Assembly: GCA_003151425.1 (NCBI GenBank)
Contig: PLXO01000024.1
Coordinates: 7,819-43,133, forward strand
From: Acetobacteraceae bacterium
Lineage (GTDB): Bacteria; Pseudomonadota; Alphaproteobacteria; Acetobacterales; Acetobacteraceae
DNA: 35,315 nt
Reading direction: 5' to 3'
Shown: positions 8,106-15,105 of the stretch, one piece after another
Position numbering within the stretch: the first letter of the stretch is position 1
How the letters are laid out: each line of letters starts with the position of its first letter
Program-made: the position numbers and the translations under genes
Notes under the pieces: model-generated
What the model was told of the DNA's origin: nothing
Seen by the model: the letters and a program-made list of their open reading frames with translations, nothing else
The model's database searches: none

Positions 8106-9321
8106 CGAAGCGCGCCAGAACCGCATCATCCATGACACCGGTGGATAGGCTTTTCATCGTGATGAAGGGTTGAATCATCGGCTGAACAAACCGGAACCGA
8201 TAGTGGCTTCGGCTGCCGGTCTTAGCCAGAATCGTTCCCCTCTCTGGATTGCAAAGTTCATTCAGATGGAACGAAAACGACGGAGCCTTCATAGGCCGAC
8301 CGATTATTTCTGACAGCGGCGCCTCAACGCTCGCCGCCGAAAAGCGGCCGAGTTCGTCTTGCTCAGCTAACGCGCAAGCGGCCAGCACGTGCTTAAAGAT
8401 GTTCCCCTTTCTGGTTTCGGTGATCGCTTTCACGTAGGCATCGATCAGGGTGTGGTCCAGATCGTCAAAGCAGTTATCAATGGACGCGTTTACGATTTCC
8501 TCTGTGATCTGGATTTTCCTACGCTGGATCGCGGTTATCGCAGCCGCCTGCCCCAATGCGTGTGCATAGAACGGCAGCCCGCTCGCGAGATATGAAATAC
8601 GCCAGAGTGCGTCATCGGTGACACTCAATGGCGTTCCCCTCAACCGGCTCGTGACAATCTGCTTCAACTCGTCTGGGTGCATCCTAGGCATCCGAATCTG
8701 TACCAATGCCCTTGATATAGACTGGTGTTCTGCTATGATATCAGTGACGTTATCGGCAACGCCGACAAGTATAATAGTGCATGATGTCGGCGAGTTCGAC
8801 AGATGCTTTATAGTCTCGCTCATCATGACCTTAGTCGGTTGGTCGCGGATTCTGTCGAATTCATCAAATACGATCACCGGCAAGTGGGCGCTGGCGAAAT
8901 TGGCTAAGACCACTTCAAGTTCATCCGGAGTCACGGCGCCCCTGATAAGGTCGGCCGCGATGAATTCCTTTCCATCAATCGTAAAGACAATTCGCCGCAG
9001 TGCGCGCTGCCATATCTCTTGGTACGTGTCCGCCGAACCACATTGAACGTACACATAAACCACGGGCCTCGTCTCAGGGAAACCTAGATAGAAGATGCTC
9101 GCCAACGATGTCTTACCCACCCCACGCTCGCCGAACAATACGGCGTGCCTTCCCTTCGATACGACCGTGTCGCTGATCTTCTGGATTTGAGGCTGCCGGC
9201 CTGCGAACAGGGCATACTCATCAATCGGCGCACCGGGGGTGAACAGGGACAGCATCTCATCACGCAGCGCCGACCATCCCTCATCGTCCACAGGCTGGCG
9301 AGCCCTCGCAGGTTTACTCAT
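8074..9321 (-). CDS. AAA+ ATPase of ORC/TnsC-like type, element A
   Basis: 415 residues from ATG 9321. Walker A is GERGVGKTS (about residue 63), Walker B is VIVFDEFDRI, and a sensor-like segment CTIILVGVADNV follows; the last ~130 residues could form a winged-helix region. This is the layout of the ORC1/Cdc6-like and AAA_16 group, to which transposition regulators such as TnsC and TniB are related. It is divergent from the transposase, with ~105 bp between starts, and convergent with the small basic gene. A role in target choice or control of transposition is inference from context only. An in-frame ATG at 9405 would add 28 residues with weak protein character. Base composition is lower in GC than the backbone. 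Confidence 0.75.
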   Translation of the reverse strand: MSKPARARQPVDDEGWSALRDEMLSLFTPGAPIDEYALFAGRQPQIQKISDTVVSKGRHAVLFGERGVGKTSLASIFYLGFPETRPVVYVYVQCGSADTYQEIWQRALRRIVFTIDGKEFIAADLIRGAVTPDELEVVLANFASAHLPVIVFDEFDRIRDQPTKVMMSETIKHLSNSPTSCTIILVGVADNVTDIIAEHQSISRALVQIRMPRMHPDELKQIVTSRLRGTPLSVTDDALWRISYLASGLPFYAHALGQAAAITAIQRRKIQITEEIVNASIDNCFDDLDHTLIDAYVKAITETRKGNIFKHVLAACALAEQDELGRFSAASVEAPLSEIIGRPMKAPSFSFHLNELCNPERGTILAKTGSRSHYRFRFVQPMIQPFITMKSLSTGVMDDAVLARFAIERQRELSI

Positions 9322-9391
9322 AACATGGCCTATGTTGCTCAAAACAACCCCTAGACCCCTATCCGGAGCTACGCAATCGGGAAGATAGTTC

Positions 9392-9426
9392 TTGACGCTA
9401 CGCATAAAGGGTCATATACAAGGGGC
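9392..9426 (+). promoter_or_regulatory. Promoter module of element A, copy 2 (transposase)
   Basis: TTGACG (9392-9397), 17 bp, TATACA (9415-9420), then six bases (AGGGGC) to the ATG at 9427. Box quality and spacing are close to the sigma-70 consensus. Start-point prediction falls on the start codon. The arrangement repeats that before the 62-residue gene at 7681. Confidence 0.5.
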
Positions 9427-10278
9427 ATGAACAAGCTCCGCCCCGCCAAGCGCGCTGAAATCCTCGGGATGATGGCCGAAGGCGTCTCTCTTCGCGCCAT
9501 CGCTCGCCTGACCGGCGCCAGCAAGAACGCCATCGTCAGGCTGTTGGAAGGCGCCGGAGAGGCGTTCAGCGAGTACCAGGACAAGGTCTTGCGCAACCTG
9601 CCGTGCGAGCGCATCCAGGTCGATGAAATCTGGTCCTTCGTCTACGCGAAGGCCAAAAATGTCGCGGCTGCCAAGGCCGCTCCGCCGCAGGCCGGCGACA
9701 TCTGGACGTGGACTGCGATCGACGCCGATACCAAGCTGATCCCGTCCTGGCTTGTCGGCTCACGCGATGCGCATGCCGCGCACGCCTTCATCGGTGATCT
9801 GGCGCTGCGGCTGGCAAACCGGGTCCAACTGACCAGCGACGGACACGGCCCATACCTGGCAGCGGTTGACGAGTCTTTCGGCGCCGATATCGACTACGCC
9901 ATGCTGGTCAAGATTTACGGCGAGCCGCCGGGCGACCTTGGGCGCTACAGCCCCGGCGAGTGCGTCGGAGCCGAGCAGCGTCGCGTGGAGGGTCGGCCTG
10001 ATCCGAAACACGTCAGCACCAGCTTTGCCGAGCGTCAGAACCTCTCAATGCGGATGGGCAACCGGCGTTTCACTAGGCTAACGAACGCCTTTTCCAAGAA
10101 GGCAGAGAACCACGCGCATTCGGTCGCCATCTACTTCATGCACTACAACTTCGTGCGCATCCATCAGACGCTGCGGTGCACCCCAGCAATGGCCGCTGGC
10201 GTGACGACCAAATTGTGGGAACTTGCGGACATGGTGAAGGTGTTGGAGGATTGGGAAGCGACACAACGCGCGGTTTGA
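9427..10278 (+). CDS. IS1-like DDE transposase, element A
   Basis: 283 residues. Residues 1-45 form a helix-turn-helix (MMAEGVSLRAIARLTGASKN). The DDE acids can be assigned to Asp in QVDEIWSF, Asp in LTSDGHGPY and Glu in FAERQNLSMRM; the C-terminal HYNFVRIHQTLRCTPAMAAG closes the catalytic core. From memory this matches the single-frame proteins annotated as IS1 family transposases in many alphaproteobacteria. It cuts and joins the element ends at 7596 and 11271. The short distance between promoter and ATG suggests low or leaderless translation. Confidence 0.88.
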   Translation: MNKLRPAKRAEILGMMAEGVSLRAIARLTGASKNAIVRLLEGAGEAFSEYQDKVLRNLPCERIQVDEIWSFVYAKAKNVAAAKAAPPQAGDIWTWTAIDADTKLIPSWLVGSRDAHAAHAFIGDLALRLANRVQLTSDGHGPYLAAVDESFGADIDYAMLVKIYGEPPGDLGRYSPGECVGAEQRRVEGRPDPKHVSTSFAERQNLSMRMGNRRFTRLTNAFSKKAENHAHSVAIYFMHYNFVRIHQTLRCTPAMAAGVTTKLWELADMVKVLEDWEATQRAV

Positions 10279-10364
10279 CACGTCGGCGCGAAGAACTCAG
10301 CCTCGATGAGGTGGAGAGGATTAGGCTGTGATGAGTCGCGAGTTGAACATAAGGAGATCATAAG

Positions 10365-11222
10365 ATGTGGCGCGTTAGCCAAATTCCGTTGCTTCGTGAT
10401 ATCAAGAACGCGGTTGAGCGCCGCCTCTACAATGATGCCGCATGGATGCTCTATAGCGATCTCTATCCCCAGCTCGAAATATACGCTCCCAATTCTGGCG
10501 GCTCCCGCCGGGAGCTAGTGCGATTGACCTTCTTGGGTGCGGAGCAGACTTTTCCACTGCTGCAAACTCTTATCGATGAGACGCGGCCAGAGCGCCTCCC
10601 CGTCATGGATGTCGAGGCATTCTGTGCGACGGACGACGAGAGGCGCGCTGCCGCGGATCTGAAGCGCGTGTTCGACGCCCACGGCAGCGACAAGGCCACT
10701 GTTCATAACTACCATCTGGTCTATGGAGCGATTCTCACGCGCATGGCCGCACCCGATAGCCTGATCGAGATCGGGCTTGGCACCAACAATACCGATACGG
10801 TTTCCAATATGGGACTTGAAGGGCGCCCCGGCGCCTCTCTCAGGGCGTTTCGTGATCACCTGCCGCGCGCCAGGATCTTCGGCGCAGACATTGACCGGCG
10901 AATCCTGTTTCAGGAAGAACGAATATCGACCTTCTTCGTTGATCAGACCGATCTTCACTCCTTCTCCGAAATCGAAAGGGTCGGGCCGTTTGATCTGATC
11001 ATTGATGACGGTCTTCACGCGCCGAACGCAAATCTCGCCGTGCTGATCTTCGCGCTGCGGGGAGCGCTCCGGACTAGCGGCTGCCTTGTGATTGAGGACA
11101 TTTCGCCGAAGGCGCTACCGATTTGGGCCGTGGTGCGTGCGCTATTGCCGCAGACATGCCGAGGAACCATCATACGTGCGCGACATACCTTCGTTTTCCT
11201 GGTGGAGAAAACGTCCCACTAG
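10365..11222 (+). CDS. Class I SAM-dependent methyltransferase, element A cargo
   Basis: 285 residues. The segment HGSDKATVHNYHLVYGAIL, then LIEIGLGTNN (motif I), GASLRAFRDHLPRARIFGAD (motif II) and FDLIIDDGLHAPNAN is typical of O-methyltransferases related to the macrolide-sugar enzymes (demethylmacrocin type). The IDDGLH acids probably bind the metal. Residues 1-95 are an extra domain that I do not recognise. AAGGAG at 10351-10356 supports the ATG. The gene ends 29 bp before the right inverted end, so it travels with the transposon; such a tailoring enzyme is unusual cargo. Target unknown. Confidence 0.82.
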   Translation: MWRVSQIPLLRDIKNAVERRLYNDAAWMLYSDLYPQLEIYAPNSGGSRRELVRLTFLGAEQTFPLLQTLIDETRPERLPVMDVEAFCATDDERRAAADLKRVFDAHGSDKATVHNYHLVYGAILTRMAAPDSLIEIGLGTNNTDTVSNMGLEGRPGASLRAFRDHLPRARIFGADIDRRILFQEERISTFFVDQTDLHSFSEIERVGPFDLIIDDGLHAPNANLAVLIFALRGALRTSGCLVIEDISPKALPIWAVVRALLPQTCRGTIIRARHTFVFLVEKTSH

Positions 11223-11250
11223 GAACGCCGTCCTTGGTCCTCAATCTTTA

Positions 11251-11279
11251 ATTTGATACGGACCCACTACCAGCTGGCG
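11251..11279 (-). repeat. Right inverted end and target duplication of element A
   Basis: The inverted end is 11251-11271, ending CGGACCCACTACC. It is followed immediately by the second copy of AGCTGGCG (11272-11279). The remaining 128 bp up to element B show no gene. Confidence 0.9.
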
Positions 11280-11407
11280 GGCAGTTTTGGGTCACAAGCA
11301 GCAGTTCGACGCAAGTGATCATCGCGCCCATCTGACCCGACCGCTCCCCCCAACCTTGGTCGGCTTCGCGGCCCAATCCCACAAGGGAAGGGGGAGGGTT
11401 GTCCCAG

Positions 11408-11447
11408 TCTAGAACGGCAAAGTTACGCTTGACAAACCCACCTCCTA
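11408..11447 (+). repeat. Left target duplication and inverted end of element B
   Basis: TCTAGAA (11408-11414), then the inverted end 11415-11447, which closes with AACCCACCTCCTA. Partner end at 14220-14252. Confidence 0.85.
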
Positions 11448-11479
11448 CCTGTAGATTGGCGGCTAAGGAGTAAGCCGCC

Positions 11480-11680
11480 ATGCCAATCCCGCTGATGACC
11501 ACTTACGAGACGCAAGTTATCGACATTGACCTGACCGCTGACGGCCAGACGGTCGTTCTGACCTTCAAGCCTCATGGACAACCTCCGGTGTGCGTTTCTC
11601 TTCCTCGCGTTCACTTTGAGCGCTTCCAGGAAAAAGCCGTCGCCGCGCTATCGCAGTCACCTGGTCCCGATAGCGATTGA
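11480..11680 (+). CDS. Small hypothetical protein, element B
   Basis: 66 residues. Starts MPIPLMTTYETQVIDIDLTA and has a predicted beta-rich body (TVVLTFKPHGQPPVCVSLPR). AAGGAG at 11464-11469 lies at a good distance from the ATG. Not recognised. First gene of element B, 44 bp upstream of the transposase. Confidence 0.55.
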   Translation: MPIPLMTTYETQVIDIDLTADGQTVVLTFKPHGQPPVCVSLPRVHFERFQEKAVAALSQSPGPDSD

Positions 11681-11724
11681 TCCACGCCACAAACTCCTCC
11701 TCCGTCATCTGATCGGTATCAGCC

Positions 11725-12669
11725 ATGCAATCCGCCCTTTCCCGCCCCGAGTTCCAAAGCGAAGCCGCCGCCTTTGCTTACGTCGAAGCGAAGCTTTGGC
11801 CAGACGGTCCAGTCTGCCCACATTGCGGCGTGATCGACCGCGCCGGTCGCTTGCAGGGCAGGAGCAGCCGCCCCGGCCTGTGGAAATGCTATGCCTGCCG
11901 GAAGCAGTTCACCGTGCGAATCGGGACCATCTTCGAGTCCAGTCACGCCCCGATGCACATCTGGTTGCAGATCATGTATGTGATGTGCAGCAGCAAGAAG
12001 GGCTTCCCCACCCGGCAAATCCAGCGGACCCTCAATTGCAGCATGAAGACTGCTTGGTTCCTCGGGCATCGCATCCGCGAGTGTATGAAGGAAGTCCACG
12101 GCATCTTTCCGGAGCCACTGGGCGGCATCGGGCAAACCGTCGAAGCAGACGAGACCTATATCGGCCGCAAGGAAGGCCGGAAGAAGCACGCCGGGACCGG
12201 CCATAAGAATGCCGTCATGTCGCTGGTCGAACGGGGCGGACGGGTGCGCAGCTTCCACGTTCCCAACGTCAACGCTGCCACTCTGCGCCCGATCATCGGC
12301 CGCCATGTCTATCAAGACAGCCGCTTCATGACCGACGAAAGCCCGATCTATACCGGCATCGGCTGGAACTTCGCTGACCACCAGACCGTCAATCACGGGC
12401 ACGAGGAATACGTGCGGGGCGATGTCTACACCAACATTGCCGAGGGCTACTTCTCCATCCTCAAACGCGGGATTTATGGCATCTACCAGCACGTTTCCGA
12501 GGCCCACCTTCATCGGTACTTGAGTGAATTCGACTTCCGCTACTCCTACCGGATCAAGACCGGATATGACGACTCGGCCCGCGCTGATCGCGCGTTGCTC
12601 GGCGCCCGGGGCAAGCGACTGACTTATGAAACAACTCGTCGCCAAAGGACAGAAGCGCCTCCCTTTTAG
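11725..12669 (+). CDS. IS1595 family (ISXO2-like) transposase
   Basis: 314 residues. An N-terminal zinc ribbon (CPHC ... CYAC, residues ~31-60) precedes the DDE core. The acids can be placed at Asp in VEADETYIGRKEGRKK, Asp in FMTDESPIY and the Asn/Glu in NIAEGYFSILKRGIYG. The segment FDFRYSYR near the C-terminus is typical of the family. It should act on the ends at 11415 and 14252. No stop or frameshift is seen, so the enzyme looks intact. Confidence 0.93.
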   Translation: MQSALSRPEFQSEAAAFAYVEAKLWPDGPVCPHCGVIDRAGRLQGRSSRPGLWKCYACRKQFTVRIGTIFESSHAPMHIWLQIMYVMCSSKKGFPTRQIQRTLNCSMKTAWFLGHRIRECMKEVHGIFPEPLGGIGQTVEADETYIGRKEGRKKHAGTGHKNAVMSLVERGGRVRSFHVPNVNAATLRPIIGRHVYQDSRFMTDESPIYTGIGWNFADHQTVNHGHEEYVRGDVYTNIAEGYFSILKRGIYGIYQHVSEAHLHRYLSEFDFRYSYRIKTGYDDSARADRALLGARGKRLTYETTRRQRTEAPPF

Positions 12670-12775
12670 AGTGAGGCGTAAGCGCAAATGGCGGCGGGAG
12701 CGGGAGGGATCGACCATCACCGATCCTCGTCAGACGGAGTTGGAGTTAGGGGAGAAAGGGCTTGTTCGAGAATGA
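12626..12775 (+). CDS. Possible short basic peptide overlapping the transposase end
   Basis: A 49-residue frame, MKQLVAKGQKRLPFRVRRKR then an acidic tail. It overlaps the transposase by 44 bp and the next gene by 14 bp. The very basic first half is peptide-like, but no family is recognised and no clear ribosome binding site was seen. Confidence 0.25.
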   Translation: MKQLVAKGQKRLPFRVRRKRKWRREREGSTITDPRQTELELGEKGLVRE

Positions 12776-12983
12776 CGACGACGACTTCCCATTGAAGTGC
12801 CCGAACTGCCTGCACGAGTTCTACGAAAAGGTCGGACGCATAAAAGCCGGGATCGATACGCGATGCCCCGACTGCGGAACCGTCATTACCCACCCAGCAG
12901 GAGAGTTTCAGAGGCTTCTGGAGAACCGCAACAATGAGATTCGCGACTACCTGAGGCGGTTCATGCGCCTCACATTCCGATAA
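12762..12983 (+). CDS. Small zinc ribbon protein, element B
   Basis: 73 residues from a TTG at 12762, with GGGGAG at ~12749-12754 upstream. Two CxxC pairs (CPNC at residues ~13-16 and CPDC at ~36-39) form a zinc ribbon. The tail (LLENRNNEIRDYLRRFMRL) is probably one helix. Not recognised further. Probably read with the transposase. Confidence 0.55.
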   Translation: MFENDDDDFPLKCPNCLHEFYEKVGRIKAGIDTRCPDCGTVITHPAGEFQRLLENRNNEIRDYLRRFMRLTFR

Positions 12984-13075
12984 TAACTCATCCAGAGTAG
13001 TCCTGAAGAGGGTGAGCGCATGCCCCAGACCCGGGATGTCTGGTATGAAGACCGCCTCACTCATGGGAGGGGCCA

Positions 13076-13291
13076 ATGCGCGGGGCAATATGGAGCGCCC
13101 TGATCTATCGCCTTCGCTCTGGTCTCGCGAGATTCCTCTCCGTCGCTGTCGCCGCTCTGCTGTGCGCCTATCTCGCAGTCTTCCGCGACTGGTCGTGGTG
13201 GGCTTGGAGCCTTGTTGGGATAGGGTTCGTGATTTTCGCCCCTGTCCTGTGGGGCGTCCTGCTTGGCCTTCGCGAGTTGAGGCGGCGGTAG
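13076..13291 (+). CDS. Small membrane protein, element B
   Basis: 71 residues with two hydrophobic segments (FLSVAVAALLCAYLAVF and WAWSLVGIGFVIFAPVLWGV) and positively charged ends. GGGAGG at 13065-13070 fits the ATG at 13076. Family unknown. Passenger of the IS1595 element. Confidence 0.6.
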   Translation: MRGAIWSALIYRLRSGLARFLSVAVAALLCAYLAVFRDWSWWAWSLVGIGFVIFAPVLWGVLLGLRELRRR

Positions 13292-13327
13292 CGCCGACCT
13301 ATATTGATTGCTCACAGGATCGTCCCC

Positions 13328-13534
13328 ATGCCACGCAAACCGCAGAAGCCGAGACCTATTGAGGACCCCGCCGAGTACCAACGGTTCGTCGAGGCAGCGC
13401 GCGCCCTCGGGGTCGATGAGAGTCCGGATGCGCTGGATCGGGCGTTTGAGAGGGTCACTGTCCGTCAATGCCAGGACAAGGAGAAGGTGCCATCGGCCGC
13501 GCGTGCTGCGTCACGCAACCGGCGGAAAGGATAA
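13328..13534 (+). CDS. Small hypothetical protein, element B
   Basis: 68 residues: MPRKPQKPRPIEDPAEYQRF, then VEAARALGVDESPDALDRAF, ending in a basic tail. The front half looks like a real, helical protein. Start at ATG 13328 with CAGGA upstream. The last 70 bp overlap the convergent DUF3800 gene, and the tail may be out of its normal frame. Confidence 0.5.
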   Translation: MPRKPQKPRPIEDPAEYQRFVEAARALGVDESPDALDRAFERVTVRQCQDKEKVPSAARAASRNRRKG

Positions 13535-14121
13535 CGTTCTCCGTCGCGATCGCGTTGTTTGCATCGCACCTCAAAGGCGACCAAGTCCGCGACTTGAAGG
13601 GGGCACATGGCGTTTGGATCGTCGCTGGAAACCGATCCGAAGCGTTCAGGGTACTGCCGCTCGATCGCCTGCCTAACGAGACCCGGATCGAAGTTCCGAT
13701 GGCGGGCGAATACCAAGGCAAATTTTTGTCCGAGGCGGAAGTGAAGGTCGCGTGCGAGATCCTTCACCATATCATCCACGCACAACCGGTAAGCCTCGGC
13801 TATGCTGCCGTCCGAATTATCGACCCGTCGTGCCACGCCCCAAAAGTGATGCACGTGGCGCCCAGCGGTATCGAGAAGTGACGAAAGAAGCGACCGGCGG
13901 CGGTCGGGTGTTTTCTCCCACCCGTCGAACTCACCCCTATTCGCTTCGAAGTCTGTCATGTGGAAAGCTGGGATTTGGTACTGTTCAAGGGCCGCTGCCC
14001 AATCGAGCGTCAGGCTATACCAGTCCTCGGCCGTCGCCGCGCAGCCGGCTACGGTCACCAGCGAGGCGTGCCCGGTCTCCTTGGAGTGCTGATAACTTTC
14101 ATCGAACATCCACCAGAGCAT
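13465..14121 (-). CDS. DUF3800 domain protein, element B
   Basis: 218 residues from ATG 14121, set by AAAGGGG six bases upstream. The start MLWWMFDESYQHSK with the acidic FDES, the middle FALVFARH and the C-terminal CPLQVADLVAFEVRCKQR match the DUF3800 family, which has conserved acidic residues and is often found in phages and mobile elements. A nuclease-like (RNase H) fold has been suggested for the family; I have no direct evidence of activity. It is the only gene of element B on the minus strand. Confidence 0.75.
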   Translation of the reverse strand: MLWWMFDESYQHSKETGHASLVTVAGCAATAEDWYSLTLDWAAALEQYQIPAFHMTDFEANRGEFDGWEKTPDRRRSLLSSLLDTAGRHVHHFWGVARRVDNSDGSIAEAYRLCVDDMVKDLARDLHFRLGQKFALVFARHRNFDPGLVRQAIERQYPERFGSVSSDDPNAMCPLQVADLVAFEVRCKQRDRDGERYPFRRLRDAARAADGTFSLSWH

Positions 14122-14219
14122 AACCACCCCTTTCGAGTAGGCGCCCCAGCTCAACATCGTACCGACCTCACGGAGGTAAGCCGCGGGGGCGCTCACGGCT
14201 CACCGCCGCAAACTACCCA

Positions 14220-14259
14220 TAGGAGGTGGGTTCGGCAAGCGTAACTTAGCCGTCTAGAA
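14220..14259 (-). repeat. Right inverted end and target duplication of element B
   Basis: The inverted end is 14220-14252, followed by TCTAGAA (14253-14259). The duplicated bases include the flgH stop codon (TAG on the minus strand at 14254-14256), so the insertion left flgH complete. Confidence 0.85.
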
Positions 14260-15105
14260 CGGCAGCACGATATCCATCACCTGCTGACCCCAACGCGGCG
14301 ACTGCACGTCAGTCAACTGGCCGCGTCCGCCATAGCTGATCCGGGCCTCCGCCATCCGGTCATGTGCAACCGTGTTGTCCGACGCGATGTCCTGCGGCCG
14401 CACCACCCCGGTCACCTGCAGCACGCGCAGCTCGCTGTTCACCTCGATCTCCTGGCGCGCCGCCACCACCAGATTGCCGTTCGGCAGCACCTGCGTCACC
14501 AGGCCGGCCAGCCGCAGGGTCACCGCCTCGCTGCGCTGGATCTGGGCGGCGCCGACGGCGGTGTTGGCGCTGTTGACCGAGACCAGCGAGCTTGCGTTGA
14601 TCGGATTCGGCAGCATCTTCGGCAGCAGGTTCTCCAGGCCGAACAGGTTGGGGATGCCGGCGGTGTCGGAGCTGGTGCGGGAGGCGGTGGTGCCGTTTTG
14701 CAGATTCGCCGAGTCGGTCATGGCCACCACCACGGTGATCACGTCCCCCACTTGCGCCGCGCGCTGGTCCTTGAAGAAGGCGCGCGAACCGGTGCGCCAC
14801 AGCGAGTTGGGCTCGGTCGGCGCCGCCTGCCGGCCCGGCATCGGCATGGACAGCGGCCGCCAGCCGGGCTCCTTGGTGGGATCGGCGGTCGCGGTCATGG
14901 TGGGTGGGCGGCCGATCTCGGACATCCGCTGCAGGGCGCCGCAACCAACCAGCAACAGCACGGCGGAGAGCGGGGCGAGCAGCAGCAGGTGACGGCGAGC
15001 CGGGCATGTGTTGGTGCGCCTGCCGGGATCACCCCGACCTGGATCACCCCTATTTGGAACATCACGCCTTGAAACATCGCGACGTGGATCATCACTCGTG
15101 TTCAT
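14254..15105 (-). CDS. flgH: Flagellar L-ring protein FlgH
   Basis: 283 residues. FlgH forms the L-ring bushing in the outer membrane. The signal RRHLLLLAPLSAVLLLVGCG ends in a lipobox (LVGC), so the mature protein starts at a lipidated Cys. The body has the family segments SLWRTGSRAFFKDQRAAQVG, GDVITVVV and, near the end, ISYGGRGQLTDVQSPRWGQQ. The ATG overlaps the flgA stop as ATGA, which fixes the start. As a result about 32 residues lie before the signal; 25 of these are pentapeptide repeats (DPRR, DVSRR, DVPNR, GDPGR). The transposon B insertion ends exactly at the stop codon. No flgI or flgJ follows, since the mobile elements begin here. Confidence 0.93.
   Translation of the reverse strand: MNTSDDPRRDVSRRDVPNRGDPGRGDPGRRTNTCPARRHLLLLAPLSAVLLLVGCGALQRMSEIGRPPTMTATADPTKEPGWRPLSMPMPGRQAAPTEPNSLWRTGSRAFFKDQRAAQVGDVITVVVAMTDSANLQNGTTASRTSSDTAGIPNLFGLENLLPKMLPNPINASSLVSVNSANTAVGAAQIQRSEAVTLRLAGLVTQVLPNGNLVVAARQEIEVNSELRVLQVTGVVRPQDIASDNTVAHDRMAEARISYGGRGQLTDVQSPRWGQQVMDIVLPF
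15019..15093 (-). repeat. 15-bp tandem repeat at the flgH 5' end
   Basis: Five 15-bp units on the coding strand: GATGATCCACGTCGC, GATGTTTCAAGGCGT, GATGTTCCAAATAGG, GGTGATCCAGGTCGG, GGTGATCCCGGCAGG. They begin 12 bases after the start codon and stay in frame. Confidence 0.85.

Larger units (their letters stand above)
7596..11271. mobile_element. Element A: IS1-like transposon with AAA+ ATPase and methyltransferase cargo
   Basis: A 3676-bp element with all borders visible. The ends are inverted: GGTAGTGGGTCCG at 7596-7608 and its exact complement at 11259-11271; the match continues inward to 19 of 21 bases. It is flanked by the 8-bp direct repeat AGCTGGCG at 7588-7595 and 11272-11279, a target duplication of the length made by IS1-like elements. 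Inside are two small coupled genes, an AAA+ ATPase on the minus strand, the DDE transposase and a SAM-dependent methyltransferase. The ATPase gene is visibly richer in A and T than the host backbone. Intact ends and duplication suggest a recent insertion. Confidence 0.9.
11415..14252. mobile_element. Element B: IS1595 (ISXO2-like) transposon with passenger genes
   Basis: A 2838-bp element. Ends 11415-11447 and 14220-14252 are inverted copies matching at 30 of 33 bases; both begin CGGC.AAGTTACGCTTG. The 7-bp TCTAGAA lies at 11408-11414 and 14253-14259; if the left end is set one base further in, the duplication is the 8-bp TCTAGAAC usual for IS1595. It holds a small gene, the transposase, a zinc ribbon gene, a membrane protein gene, another small gene and a minus-strand DUF3800 gene. 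Passenger genes are known in some IS1595 subgroups. Confidence 0.88.
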
